DNA from: Amyelois transitella
Lineage: Eukaryota; Arthropoda; Insecta; Lepidoptera; Pyralidae
DNA: 64,000 nucleotides
Direction: 5' to 3'
Assembly: GCF_032362555.1 (NCBI RefSeq)
Contig: NC_083510.1
Coordinates: 4,305,501 to 4,369,500 of the forward strand
Shown: positions 24,631 through 36,304 of the stretch, piece after piece
How positions within the stretch are numbered: position 1 is the first letter of the stretch
Layout: every line of letters begins with the position of its first letter
Notes under the pieces: model-generated
What the model was told of the DNA's origin: nothing
What the model saw: only the letters and a program-made list of their open reading frames with translations
Database searches by the model: none
Translations under genes and position numbers: made by a program

Positions 24631-24949
24631 TTACGATCATAAAAAATCCAATGTTTTAATCAAATAAATTTAGTATATAGATGATTTAAAAAAATAGTGG
24701 GATTTGCCCGCGTAAAACGACGAAACGACGAAAAGTCATCATTCTTGGTTAATAAAAAGATATCTCACCAGTCCAACGAGTAAACTTTACTCAGTTGGAC
24801 GGTTGACCACCTATATGATCAAAAAAAAACTTACGTGGCAATTTATGCTTCCTGCACCCGTTACTCAGTTAAGGGTTTTGTATAGGTTTTGTTTATAAAA
24901 TTTCGCAAATTTCCTCTAGAACACGCCAAATTTTCAAATCTTTAGATGC

Positions 24950-25140
24950 TGGGCTGTATGTTGATATGTCATTGTGTCAGTCAATCAGTTTCCTTTTTTA
25001 ATACTTATCACTAAGGGATTTTAAAAATAGATGTTGGTCGATTCTCAGACCAACTCAATAGGCTCACAAAATTTCATGAGGATCGGTCAAGCCGTTTCGG
25101 AGGGGTACGGAAACGAACATTGTGACACGAGAATTTTTTT
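24950..25140 (+). mobile_element. LINE-like 3' tail
   Basis: Contains CACAAAATTTCATGAGGATC, GGTCAAGCCGTTTCGGAGGG and GAACATTGTGACACGAGAAT followed by a T run, a tail often seen on lepidopteran non-LTR elements. No coding part. Confidence 0.5.
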
Positions 25141-25147
25141 TTTTTGA

Positions 25148-25255
25148 CAAATTACACAGATTGTGTTAGCCTCAAAGTAAGTTCGAGACTTGTGTTACGA
25201 GATGCTAACTCAACGATACTATATTTTATAATAAATACTTATATAAATAAAGATA
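25148..25255 (-). mobile_element. tRNA-derived SINE, 3' part
   Basis: Inverse of the 3' half of the SINE at 58121-58377: ACAGATTGTGTTAGCCTCAA, AGTAAGTTCGAGA, GATGCTAACTCAACGATACT. Confidence 0.65.
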
Positions 25256-25332
25256 AGAAAGAGAAAAGATTGATGATATCTAATAATACTTTTATAATTG
25301 CGGCATAAATTTTGAAAAAAATAATTAAAAAA

Positions 25333-25490
25333 CATACATATAATTAAGTTCATATGCCTTGCGTGGGCAGCAGAACCGGCAGTCTAGGATAGACAGAGAC
25401 ACCATTCAGCTAGTGACAGGTTGCTAGCCCATCGCCTAAAAGAAGAATCACAAATATTAGCGATTAGTTGCCTTTTACGTCCTTGGAAAA
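25333..25490 (-). mobile_element. Family S SINE-like element, decayed
   Basis: Carries AGTGACAGGTTGCTAGCCCA, TCGCCTAAAAGAAGAATC and TAGTTGCCTTTTACG in family order, but the 3' block is strongly diverged. Confidence 0.6.
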
Positions 25491-26244
25491 TTTGATATCT
25501 ATATATCATATATGGAGTAGGGAAAGATGAAAGTTATTTCAAAAATCCATTTTCTTTGCCCATAAGATACTAAAAGCGGTCCCAGGAACTCTGTAGTGGG
25601 TTAATAAGTCGCAGATAATGACACAGGTCCTTGGTTTTCGCCAGAAAAGAACAACATCAGTAAATCACATAGCGACTAAAGAAGATAGCATTATTGACAA
25701 ATATAGTGAATCAACTAAATCAATTAAGGCCTGGGGCGGTTATCAGAACAGACTGGTGATAATAAAATCTCTGCCAATACAAGGTATAAATAAATTTCTA
25801 CTGGACCTCAAGCATTAAAGCAACAAAGAAATGACAGACACAAAAATAAAAAGATATTACAATATTTTTTAAAACTAAATTTAATTAAATATGGAATTGT
25901 TGAATTTTTGAGTTGAAGAAATGCACGGCTACAAAAAAATTGCTGCCGACCGGACAGGATTTGTGCTCTCAAACACGTTACGTTCAAAAAGTGTTACAAA
26001 CAATGTATTTAAGCGGCAAATACAAGAATACATTGAATTTCGGCGAAATTTAGATACCTTGTAATAATTATAGTGTAATTTGGTTTCTACAGTAAATAAA
26101 ATCAATATTTTTTTTATCCCGAAACGAATTTCTGTACAGGTATAAAGAACTGACGATAGACGATAGACTTCAAAACATTAATAAATTCAGCCATTGGAAA
26201 ATTTGTTACTACGTACCTACTTTTTCGGTCGAAGCGTGATGATA

Positions 26245-26495
26245 TGCCATGTGGTTCCCGGCACCAATAAAAAAAAGAAAAGAACCACTCCATCTCGTTC
26301 CCATGGATGTCGTTAAAGGCGACTAAGGGATTGGCTTATAAACTTGGGATTCTTCTTTTAGGCGATGGGCTAGCAACCTGTGACTATTTGAATCTCAATT
26401 GTTTCATCAAGCCAAAAATCTGAACGTGGTCTATCAGTCTTTTCAAGACTGTTGGCTTTGTCTACCCCGCAAGGGATATATACATATGTATGTAT
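26245..26495 (+). mobile_element. Family S SINE-like element, near full length
   Basis: TGCCATGTGGTTCCCGGCAC to ATATGTATGTATG with all internal blocks; about 250 bp, 320 bp before the A4 promoter module. Confidence 0.8.
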
Positions 26496-26812
26496 GAAGT
26501 GTGATGATGGTATCGAACCCGTCGTGCGCAAGTTACTTAAAAGAAGCATAAAATACGCGCCAACTCCTGAGCCCGGAGGAGGCAGTATGATCAAAATATT
26601 GTCAATTTCCGTCGACCTTTCATCGTCGTCATTAAATGTTATCTCGTTAGCATATAAAGTCACCTGACCATTTTTCAGTGTAGATTTTCTCAGGAAATCA
26701 ATCAAAAATAATAAAAATCACGATAAAATATTGTTAATATATTTACCATTACTTTCGTTTAATTAATCTGCGCAATGTCACACGATCGTAGATAGCATGT
26801 CCAGTAGATTGT

Positions 26813-26942
26813 TTTACGAAACTCTTTGTAATAGCATATTTGTGTGCATAATTCTTAATTGCCAATAACTTAGTGAACCATATTGCCTTGGATACCCTAT
26901 TAGAGATATAAAAGTCGTAACATTTGGTTCAAAAGTATCAGT
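26813..26942 (+). promoter_or_regulatory. A4 promoter module
   Basis: TTTACGAAA at 26813-26821, TTGCCAATAACTTAGTGAAC at 26859-26878, TATTGCCTTGG at 26881-26891, TATAAA at 26907-26912, TCAGT at 26938-26942. The most complete copy of the array A module. CAATGTCACAC just upstream also occurs before A1. Confidence 0.78.
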
Positions 26943-26974
26943 CCATTGTTTGGAGCACAAGGAAATTGTAGAAA

Positions 26975-28743
26975 ATGTTCGCTAAGGTTATTTCAGTTTG
27001 ATTTCTTCGAATAAAATATTTTTTGATGTATTAAAAATATATTTTTAATTTGTAACTATAATAACCATGTTCTTATTGGAAGATCATACATATGTTAAAA
27101 TGTAAGGTCTCGATCCTAAAAATTTTATTTCCTTAAAATTTTCTTTAAATTTTTACATATTCCTGCTTTTGATAATTCCATTCAACCAGTCAGATCACAT
27201 AATTATATTACAATACCAAAAGGAAAAAAACAATTATTTTTTAAAATAACTTATAATATTGAACAAATATAATGTTACATTAAACTTACTTATTGTTACT
27301 CTACATAATTCCAGATCCTATGTCTCGTTGCCGTCGCGGCTACAGCAGCCGCTCAGTTCGGCGACTACGGCCACGGGCACGGCCACGCGTACTCGTCACA
27401 GCACATATCCAGACACGACGGGCCTGACCATCCAGTGTATCACGGCCATCATGGTGGTGAACAGGGACATGGGCATGATCATGGTCATCATGATTATTAC
27501 GTAAGTCATCATCTTCCACCTAGCGTCAGTCTCGGTTACAATATTACCTCTTTGGAAAGGATGGTGCCTTTTGACCATGATCCTGGATTGGGTAAGGCAG
27601 GTTTTTACGTGAAGTGACTCCCGTCTTACGCTACCAATACAGGGGAACATAACGCATGCCTGTTGGATATGGTAAAAACTGTACTACTCGTATATAAATA
27701 TTCATAATAAAATAAATATTCTCTTAGTCGTCTATTACGACTTCCATGGCAAAAAAGATTGTTCTATTTTATTATCTTAGTGTCGGATACCACAGGGTAC
27801 GACTATAAATATACTAATATAAAATAATAAGTATTCATTCAAAAGTAATAACAAAAATTCGAAGTTTCATATTCCTAAAGTGAACTTTGTGGACTAAACC
27901 ATCTATTACTCTATATCATAATCTATATCTCAGAATCATTGATGAATAATGGATAGATTCCATAATCGAATCAACCGAACGATATTATAATTCAAACATA
28001 CATACGATACAAATTAAGGAATTGATATTCTAAACGATAAAAATTACAAAATCATATAAAATTGAATATAAAATACAGAATTCATATTGATAGATTTAAA
28101 AGGTCGGCGTACAACTAAGGCTGAATACACTTAACAATGTTTTTCAATTTCAGTCTCATCCGAAATACGAGTTCGAGTACAAGGTATCTGACCACCACAC
28201 CGGCGACCACAAGAGCCAGCACGAGTCTCGCGATGGTGACCACGTGAATGGCTACTACTCCCTGCACGAGCCTGATGGTTCTGAGAGGGTTGTCCACTAC
28301 CATGGTGATCATCATAGTGGGTTAGTATTATTGTTATATTTTATACGTAATATTCCTTCTCTCTCTCGTCTTTATGTGTTCTCAGTTGCACACTAAACTA
28401 TCGCACTTTAGAGACGAGGTCATTTTTTTATATTTTTCTCTATTTCTACCGGATTTAGGCATGCTTAGTCTTAAATTCATTAAAAATACGGCCAAATTAC
28501 ACAAATATAGCTAGCTCCAAGTAAGCAAATGACTAATGAATATAATTAAAAATCTAACGTCCAGGCCGAACGGAAAAGTTGGTTTTTCATCATGACCTCA
28601 CCAGGAGTATCTTTAATAATTCTTTAATTCTACCGTAAAAACACATTTTTTTATGTATATTTTTTATTAATCTTTACAGCTTTCATGCGGACGTGAAACA
28701 TGAAACTCACCACATCGTGCCTCATCATCATCATCACCATTGA
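26975..28743 (+). CDS. A4: His-rich RR-2 cuticular protein with C-terminal His6
   Basis: Exons 26975-26986 (MFAK), 27315-27500, 28154-28320, 28680-28743; 142 residues. Signal peptide [17 protein letters not shown] then [20 protein letters not shown]. The linker has [19 protein letters not shown]. Exon 3 (167 nt): [49 protein letters not shown]. Exon 4: [14 protein letters not shown] plus six His and TGA. Donor 3 is GTTAGT as in A2. AATAAA at 28795-28800. Intron 2 holds a family Y repeat fragment (27543-27655). High confidence; function as for the other array A proteins. Confidence 0.92.
27543..27655 (+). repeat. Family Y repeat fragment in A4 intron 2
   Basis: GGTGCCTTTTGACCATGATC, CTGGATTGGGTAAGGCAGG, GTGACTCCCGTCTTACGCTA; related to 14205-14330. 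Confidence 0.5.
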
Positions 28744-28800
28744 TTTTGACTGATACCGACTGATGTTTATTTGTAATTATATTACATGTTGCTTAATAAA

Positions 28801-30712
28801 ATTATTTTATCCGACCACATCTTTTTTTAACACAAAAATATCATTGGCAAATCTACCTCTAACACTCGGACGAAATTGTTTATTAATACTTTTATTAATC
28901 TGTAAAAGAGGTAAGCTTTATGAGTTTGTATGTTTGAGGCAAGTATTCTCGGAAAATACTTAACCGATTTCAATAATTCTTTCACCTTTAGAAAGCTACG
29001 TTATTCAAAATAACTATAGGGATATATTAGTTTTCAGACAGGTTAATAAATATTTATAAAGTAATCTGGTATAGTGTTTTAGAAAACCTTTTCTTGCGAA
29101 CGCTGGCCTCTCTAAGTATGTAATGTAATGCAATAATATAGGTTTTTGTAAATACATATAGCATCTGCATCGAACCGATTTTCTACCATTCAAAAAAATG
29201 ATAGAAAAAATTAGAAGTGTGATATCGAGAAAAGTAGAAATAAGTGCACCGTGTACCAAACTACAAACAGAAATAGATGCTATTTTAATGCTCTTTTCAT
29301 GCTTTATCGCTAATGAAGAAGTAGACCTCTATCTTTAAGACTGTCTATTCCGGGATCTATTACAATCAGTAGAGTGTCCAAATAAACACTACAATTTCAA
29401 ATTTCTTAAAGCAAACTAAACTATCGAAAACGTTTAGGATACTGAAATAAGTAAATAAGATCAAGTTTAAACAAATAATAACAATTCGCAACATGACCAC
29501 CTGAAACTAAAAAATTGACTTTCATAAATATAATTGTAGAATTTATCGCAACCAATAAGGTTAAACAGTGGCTGAAAGTCCATTTTTAGATTCAAAGTCG
29601 ATTACAAATTTTTATTTGCGTATATATATTTAAATTTGGGATTATATTGCATCGCTTCAATGAACATAATACTTGTATGCATGCATTGCAAATGTTATTT
29701 TCCTATGCCCAGTAATTATTTATTTAGCTGACCATTGCCTCTAAGCGTATAACACACTATCGCAAGATTTTTCTGATTGATTATCTACAATCAACAGGAT
29801 GGCTTAATGATGGAATTGATCCGTATAGTGAAAGGTTACTAGCTTAACGCAAAAAAGAAGAATCGCAAGATTAGCAGCCTTTTCCTTGACTGACTTTCGC
29901 AATATGTGCGTAGAAATTATCTCTTCAGACATGCGGGAAAAAGATAGTGTTAGAAGTTGACTGAGATAATGCTTTTATTCAAATAAGTTTTTAATAAGTT
30001 TATTATCTTAAGTATTTTGATTAATTTTTTATCGTTTGTATGATAATTAGTCTCTAAATAGCTATTATCAGAGAGAGTATAAGCCTAAAAAGTCAGAGTT
30101 TGGTTAACTTCCAAAAAGCTAAACATTCCATTATTATTCAGACAGTGAGGAAGACGAGTATAATGATCGTTGGTTTATAAGGTTATTATGGGTATTTGAA
30201 ATCTTCGTTAACCTGAGCTTAGCAAGACATGAATATTCATCTGTTGAAAAAATTCAATTCATTCTTGTGAAAAAATTATACACGTTATTTTCAATTACCT
30301 ACTGAAATAAATAATATAAGATTGGATCCAAAGCGGTAAACTTGAATTACCTAATTACATTGGACTAGAGACGATGAACGTGATCATTCCTCGGCAGTGC
30401 CTCTGTGATATCGCAAAAAATATACCTTGTTCAAATGTCATTTCTATGAAATTAATTCAAAGATATTTACTTTTCTTTCTTTATGAATCAGTCTGCGGAA
30501 TTTCGTTGCGGTTTGCATCTATCGATAATCATGTTATCTGCATGGAATTAAAAATAAAGCAGACTGCCAGTTTAGCAGGCATCAAAAACAACCGTTTACC
30601 TTAGTATACCTAATCATGGAATGTAATTCGTAGGAACTACAACTTTGTAATATCTACTAACTTTTTCAATCTTGTTTTTGTTTGATCTAGGCCTGGGGTC
30701 CGCTATGTACTT
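28801..30712. other. Intergenic, no gene seen
   Basis: AT-rich DNA between A4 and A5. A very decayed family S-like piece may lie around 29815-29940 (AGTGAAAGGTTACTAGC, GAAGAATCGCAAG). The 76-codon ORF at 30374-30604 has no domain or splice context. Confidence 0.5.
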
Positions 30713-30905
30713 TCAAGGTCAAACAACAATGTCATTGTACACCAAAAGTGAAAAACAATAACTTTACGAAATGGCTCAAATAACGTACATTTGAGTGTGA
30801 AATTGTTAATTGCTAACAACTTAGAATGAACAATATTGCCTTATACGTATACCTATTGATATGATTGTGTGATATATAAATCGCGATATTTCATTATTAT
30901 ATATC
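30713..30905 (+). promoter_or_regulatory. A5 promoter module with an upstream FTZ-F1-type site
   Basis: TCAAGGTCA (a perfect FTZ-F1 monomer site, YCAAGGYCR) at 30713-30721, TTTACGAAA at 30763-30771, TTAATTGCTAACAACTTAGA around 30806-30825, TATTGCCTT at 30834-30842 and TATATAAA at 30873-30880. The initiator is TCATT near 30904 instead of TCAGT, and the gap to TATA is about 15 bp longer than in A1-A4. Confidence 0.7.
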
Positions 30906-30943
30906 ATTCAATATTCCGAGACAATTGACAAAACACAAAAAAA

Positions 30944-32235
30944 ATGTTGTTTAAGGTAACTTAAAAAAATAAAGGCAACTAAAATAAAATACCAACTATT
31001 AACGATTTGTTATTTAAAATTATTAATAGCTTTTAACTTTAAAATAAGTCATTTATTTCTCTTAACTTTCATATTTTTATTTTATTTACTAGGTTATCAC
31101 TCTCCTGACCATCTTGACCGTGGCAGCGGCTCATTATCACGGTCACGGTCACGCATTTTCATCCCAATATATTTCCCGGCATGATGGCCATCATCATCCT
31201 GTGTTTAGTCATTTTGGCCATAGCCATGGTCATCATAACCATGGCCGAGGTCATCATAGTCATGACCAGGGTCATCACGGACACGGCCACGGCCACGCGT
31301 TCTCTTCTCAACATATCTCTCGTCATGATGGTCATCCCCATCCTGTGTATTATGGTCATCATGGACATGGACATGGACATCACCATTTTGATTACTATGT
31401 AAGTTCAATATTTTTTTTATTATTATTTATTATATTAACTTAAATTTTACCACTTATAAACTTATATAAAAGAGTCATATTCATATAGATATTTAGCAAT
31501 ATCTAGTGTGAAACACACTATAGCTATATACTATACGTTCTAGATCACTCTTAGATCTTTTATAGTACTTAAATTTGTTACTTGTGTAGTTACTTATCTT
31601 AGTTATATCTCTAGCTTATTAGATAGAATATTCACTTCAGGAACAATCTGAGGTTGTATTAATTTTTCGGTTCTTGGTTTCCTTTTTTGTACATACTAAT
31701 GTATATAAAACCACTATACTTTGGAAAATTTTAATTTTCCAAAGATGGGACATTCAACTTACTTGAATTTTCGTTCCCTTTTCCTGTAGGCTCGCCCAAA
31801 ATACGAGTTCGACTACAAAGTGTCAGACCACCACACCGGCGACCACAAGAGCCAACACGAAACCAGGGACGGTGATGTCGTCAAGGGTTACTACTCCCTG
31901 CATGAGCCTGATGGTTCCGAGAGGATTGTCCACTACCACAGCGATAAACATAGCGGGTGAGTTAATTAATATTTTTAATCAACTTTAAAGAGGAGGTTTT
32001 TTTTATTAGAATAATTTTAACCAAGAAAGGTATGTCATTATTTACACCTTTTTTAGTTATGTTTGTGTATTAGTCGTCCATTTTGTATAATCTGTTTGCC
32101 TGTATGTGTATTGGTGCAAAAAGTTATAAATAATTACTAACATTATTTCATTAGTTCTATTGAAATTCTTTCAGGTTTCATGCAACGGTTAAGCACAGTA
32201 CTCATCACATGATTCCTCACCATCATCATTACTGA
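30944..32235 (+). CDS. A5: RR-2 cuticular protein with duplicated His-rich linker
   Basis: Exons 30944-30955 (MLFK), 31093-31398, 31790-31956, 32175-32235; 181 residues. Signal peptide [17 protein letters not shown] then [19 protein letters not shown]. The linker (about 90 residues) contains that block twice: [20 protein letters not shown], and again [20 protein letters not shown] some 45 residues later, with [20 protein letters not shown] between. Exon 3 (167 nt): [49 protein letters not shown]; it keeps the consensus GDVVKG that A1-A4 have lost. Exon 4: [14 protein letters not shown], four His, Tyr, stop. AATAAA near 32330. Longest of array A. Confidence 0.92.
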
Positions 32236-32763
32236 CATAATAACAACATTAATTTTTTAATTATTTACAATTGATATGACGGCTGTTAAAATAATATACT
32301 ATTTAGTTTTTTTATTATATATTTGATACAATAAATGTTAAAAGTATATACTGAAAGGTCTTTTTATTTACTCATTGTAGATCCAGTGGTATCATGAATG
32401 AATTACTCATGCAATTTAACATGATGTAAGAAATTTTTTTCGCTAAATTTGCTATTGCTGTCTATCCCATAAATGATTAAAAATTATGTGTATCTATATA
32501 TATATCGTTAATTAAAAAAATATTAAAAATGTTTTTTCGTAAAATTATCCATTCAAGACATAAATTGGTTTACAGTTTTAATATCAAACATATAATATTA
32601 TAACAAAAATATTTTAATATGAAAAATTGATACATTTTGCATTGAAAAGCAAGTACATATTTAATTACTAACTTATTTAATAATGGCGTGTTTCTAGTGA
32701 AACCGATCGAGTCCTTGATTTGCCAATTATTCATATTAGTATGATTGCAATCTGTAGTATATT

Positions 32764-32768
32764 TCAGT
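32764..32768 (+). promoter_or_regulatory. Likely initiator of the orphan gene
   Basis: TCAGT in ATTTCAGTCGG, 41 bp before the ATG. No clear TATA box; only CATATTA at about 32732-32738, 31 bp upstream, is in the right place. Confidence 0.4.
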
Positions 32769-32808
32769 CGGTAAAGAGGATTACAGTGCAACTACTAAAT
32801 CTTTCAAG

Positions 32809-35560
32809 ATGTGGCTTCAGGTAGTTATTTATTGGAAATAACCTCATATTTTTTATAAAATTAGAAAATTGCAATATTAAATTTTTTTAAAAGATCACTA
32901 AGTTGCGTATTGAAATGCTCAAGTTTTTGCATATGCTGTAGAAAATTTTAACTAAGTGGCAATAACTAAATGATTATTTTCATTTCTCACTGAAAACCTG
33001 CTTTTAAAATAGTTTGAAGAATGTATTTGAAATTTCCAGGTCTTGTGTTTACTAGTTATATATTTAGTAACAGTAAGATCAGTCATTCCTTGCAATTGCA
33101 ATAAAAAGGTTTACTCATCTCACTCATCTTATTATGAAGATGACGTATACCACTTACCAAAACGATATGAGGACAGATATCACTACCAAGGTCATAAAGT
33201 AAGTATAACTTGTCCAAGTATCTCCTCCCCTTTACATTAGATTTTAGGACAGATTGTACATCAAATATACATACATGCATAAAATTATGCATGCCTCTTT
33301 TCCGGAGGCGTAGGCAAAGACTACTTTTTCCGTCTTTTTTCCCACTCTTTTATAACTCTCTTCATGCAAGCTCGTTGGTTTCTTGACCTAACCCTGGTCT
33401 TTCCACTTTACGGTTTCTTTTCGGTAAAAGAAAAAGGTTATTTATAATGTAGGAACTTTCGATACAAACTGGAAACCAAAGATATTGAACATGTTTAAAT
33501 TATAATTTATAAACTTTCAGGACCATGCAAGAAATGAGGGATACAATCCAATAAATCCACCTAAGCGTCGCCCAGATATTCAATTGGAGAATCACAATTA
33601 TGAAATCAACAATATGCCAAGACCTTATGTGTATGAACATCGTCAACATAATAAGCCTTATAATTATTATGTAAGTAGGAAAATATATATTTTTTATATA
33701 TACTGAGGTAACTCTCACGGAGTAACGCCACACATATTTTTCGATTATTTTCAAATGTATTTATAAAGCAATATGACAGCATGTTAATAATTTTTTGTAT
33801 GCCCATCGGCGCAGCATACAGGAATACACAACTTTTATACCCTGTCATACCTTTATGTAGGTACATATGTCTGATAAATGAATTAAGAATTTATTATCAA
33901 TTGGGCACTTTTAGTAGCAACTCTGTTAAAAGGGTTCTTCCTTCACTCAGACATTAATAATATATATAATAAATAATATTAAAATTAGCGATTACCAGTA
34001 TAAGTAAAAACTTATTACTATCTAAACTTATTATATATAAAGCTTATTTTACCATATATCAGACTGATTGTTCTCATAATGGTTTTTAAGAAAGTTTTAA
34101 AAATACTGAGTATCAATCGATAAAGGATAAAATTTATAAACTTATTGAGAGAAGTTCCAATCTTTATGATAATCATAACATACCCAAAACACATAGTTAT
34201 CATCGATATTATTACGTAAGTAATATAATGACATTTCACTTTTAGTATCCATTTTTACCCTAGAAACCTGAATGAATTACAAGATTAACGCCAAGAGGAT
34301 GATGGTCCTACCTAAAATTACGTACATACATACATACATGTGGTCACGTCTATATCCCTTGCGGGGTAGACAGAGCCAACAGACTTGAAAAGACTGAATG
34401 GCCACGTTCAGATTTAACTTAATGATAGAATTGAGATTCAAATAGTGACAGGTTGCTAACCCAACGCCTACAAAAGAATCCCAAGTTTGTAAGCCTATCC
34501 CTTAGTCGCCTTTTACGACATCCATGGGAAAGAGATGACTGGTCCTATTCTTTTTTGTATTGGTGCCGGGAACCACACGGCACAAAAACACAAAAATTAC
34601 GTAAATCGATACAAATGCAATATAATTATTTTTTGAATTGTTAACAAAATGTTCATAAGCTATTTTTTAAGGATCAACAGAATGAAGAATATGGGTTTCA
34701 TGAACGAAACAATGAAAAGCAAAAGTTTGAAAGTAGATACTTGAAACATGATTATGGGGTAAGTTCCACAAAATTACATACATATTTTACAATCCAAATA
34801 TGAAAAAGAAAAAGTATATTTTACTTTTTTAAGTACTGTAAGACAAAGATTTAATTCATACTTATTAGTTGTTCAGTTCACATAACCTTTTATTGGGAAA
34901 TATAAATTAACTGGTAATTCGCCCATTTCACATAAATCAGATTAAATAATTTAGATATTGTTTACTTTAATTTTTTGCATTTATTTTTTCAGCGACAAAC
35001 TTATTTACCAACATTTCATTATAATAACGAAGAAAAACATTCAAAACTTTATGAATATCTATTACCGAAAATTCTTCGAAGCCTTCAAGTAAGTATACAT
35101 TACGTCTCTCTTCTACAGTAACGTGTACGTACTTTCACAGCTGAACGTAGCCCTTCAGACTTTTTCAAGACTGTCTCTCCGTCTGTCTACTGTAGACAGA
35201 TCTCATAGTCTAAATATATACATTTACATACATATAATCACGTACGTACAGACGTGACTATATGTATGCCCTGGTATATATGTATGGGAATATATGTATA
35301 TATTCCCAGGGCTAGTGCTTTACAGATTATATTAATTTTAAAATTCATCTTACGATTCATGAATAGATGCATGTTCACGCTTACTTTTGCCTTTAGTGGC
35401 ATCAATAGATTAGTATTATATATTTTTGTATCTTAATGCCTCAAGTATTTTTTACTTTTAATTTTTGTTAATAATCATTGAAATTATCTCGTAAGTTATC
35501 TATAGAAAAATTGAAAATGAATATTTTAATGATGATTTAGAATTTCAGAAACCAGATTAA
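32809..35560 (+). CDS. Orphan Tyr-rich secreted protein, seven exons, no RR domain
   Basis: Proposed exons 32809-32820 (MWLQ), 33040-33198, 33521-33670, 34111-34215, 34672-34758, 34993-35088 and 35549-35560 (KPD, stop): 206 residues, all introns phase 0, and five successive donors after exons 2-6 are exactly GTAAGT. The signal peptide spans intron 1 as in the cuticle genes (MWLQ/VLCLLVIYLVTVRS). The mature part has 28 Tyr plus much His, Asn, Glu, Lys and Arg, and two Cys (CNC) near the N-terminus. Exons 3 and 4 end in NYY and RYYY, like the DYY that closes exon 2 in the CPR genes. I recognise no domain. It may be a derived cuticle-associated protein that lost its RR exon (inference). Exon 4 has a poor polypyrimidine tract, and the last exon could instead be at 35826 (DF, stop). 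AATAAA at 35643-35648. Confidence 0.65.
33268..33400 (-). mobile_element. LINE family X 3' end in orphan gene intron 2
   Basis: Reverse copy: CATGCCTCTTTTCCGGAGGC, GTAGGCAAAGACTAC, TAACTCTCTTCATGCAAGC. Diverged from the copy at 11166. Confidence 0.55.
34323..34582 (-). mobile_element. Family S SINE-like element, full length, in orphan gene intron 4
   Basis: ACATACATACATACATGTGG to GGTGCCGGGAACCACACGGC, every block present, 260 bp. The CCCTTGCGGGGTAGACAGAG block matches the family best copy closely, so it is among the younger copies. Confidence 0.82.
35140..35280 (+). mobile_element. Family S 3' fragment, rearranged
   Basis: CAGCTGAACGTAGCCCTTCA, TTTTTCAAGACTGTCTC, then an internal rearrangement before GACGTGACTATATGTATG. 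In the last intron of the orphan gene. Confidence 0.5.
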
Positions 35561-36160
35561 ACATAAGGAAGTAGCTTAAATAATTGTAGTAGCAAAATAA
35601 TACAAGAATCAACATACATATTTATAATATTCAAAGAATTTCAATAAAACAGTGGAATACCTATACTAAAGGGTAAAACAGTACCAAGCTAGAACGCATG
35701 CGAAGTAAGTATTAATATTGAATTTAGCATTAAAAAAAATGTTTTTATATATTTTTTGGTTTACTGACTTGAATAGATCAGAATTATATACTTAGTAAAA
35801 TATTATTCCGTTTTTATGCTTTCAGGATTTTTAAGGTGTTCAAATTTGGTGATTTTGATCTAGAAGATAATCAGCAGCCAAGTCTCAAAACAAATAATCG
35901 TTAACTAATGATTATATTACCACGATACGAGTAGTTTAGACTTCTTTCAACGTGCAATCTATCATTATCTCTTAAACTTAATGCAGGCCAAAAATTTTAT
36001 CTTTTTCATAATATTCCCAGTTCTTTTGGCGTGCATAATGGTTATAAGTATTATTCACTTTTATTATGTTCTGATGTTTGTCTTAATATTCTTCACGATT
36101 TAAACTCTTAATATACTTATTAGAAAATAAAAGAAATGTCGTTATATTTATCTCATCTTT

Positions 36161-36304
36161 TTTAATATTTACAACAAAATAACACAACAGTCCTTATTCT
36201 AGCGTTGGATATCACAGTATCAGTTGTTTAGTGGTGATGATGATGTTCTGGCACGATGTGTTGAGCGTGACCCTCGTAGTGGACTTCGGCATTGAATCTG
36301 TAAA
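36161..36304. repeat. Duplicated block, B1 copy (3' UTR plus last exon)
   Basis: Nearly identical to 40337-40483 at B2: the two differ by a 3 nt indel and about two substitutions across some 145 bp, whereas the adjoining intron sequences show no such match. This marks a recent duplication or conversion tract covering the 3' UTR and exon 4. Confidence 0.8.

Larger units (their letters stand above)
22966..26812. other. Repeat-rich intergenic block
   Basis: Between A3 and A4: LINE family X tail (23284-23409), truncated LINE with reverse transcriptase sequence (23410-24630), another LINE-like 3' tail (24950-25140), reversed tRNA-SINE piece (25148-25255), decayed family S copy (25333-25490) and a good family S copy (26245-26495). 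The 66-codon ORF at 25618-25818 has no recognised domain. Confidence 0.65.

Noticed and set aside
25618-25818. 66-codon open frame near the truncated LINE
   Set aside because: Ordinary composition but no domain, and too short to separate from chance in a repeat-rich block.
30374-30604. 76-codon open frame upstream of A5
   Set aside because: No domain, no signal peptide with splice donor, and no promoter motif in place.
35826-35834. Alternative last exon of the orphan gene (DF, stop) after TTTCAG
   Set aside because: Possible, but the nearer acceptor at 35549 followed by AATAAA at 35643 is simpler; kept only as an alternative.
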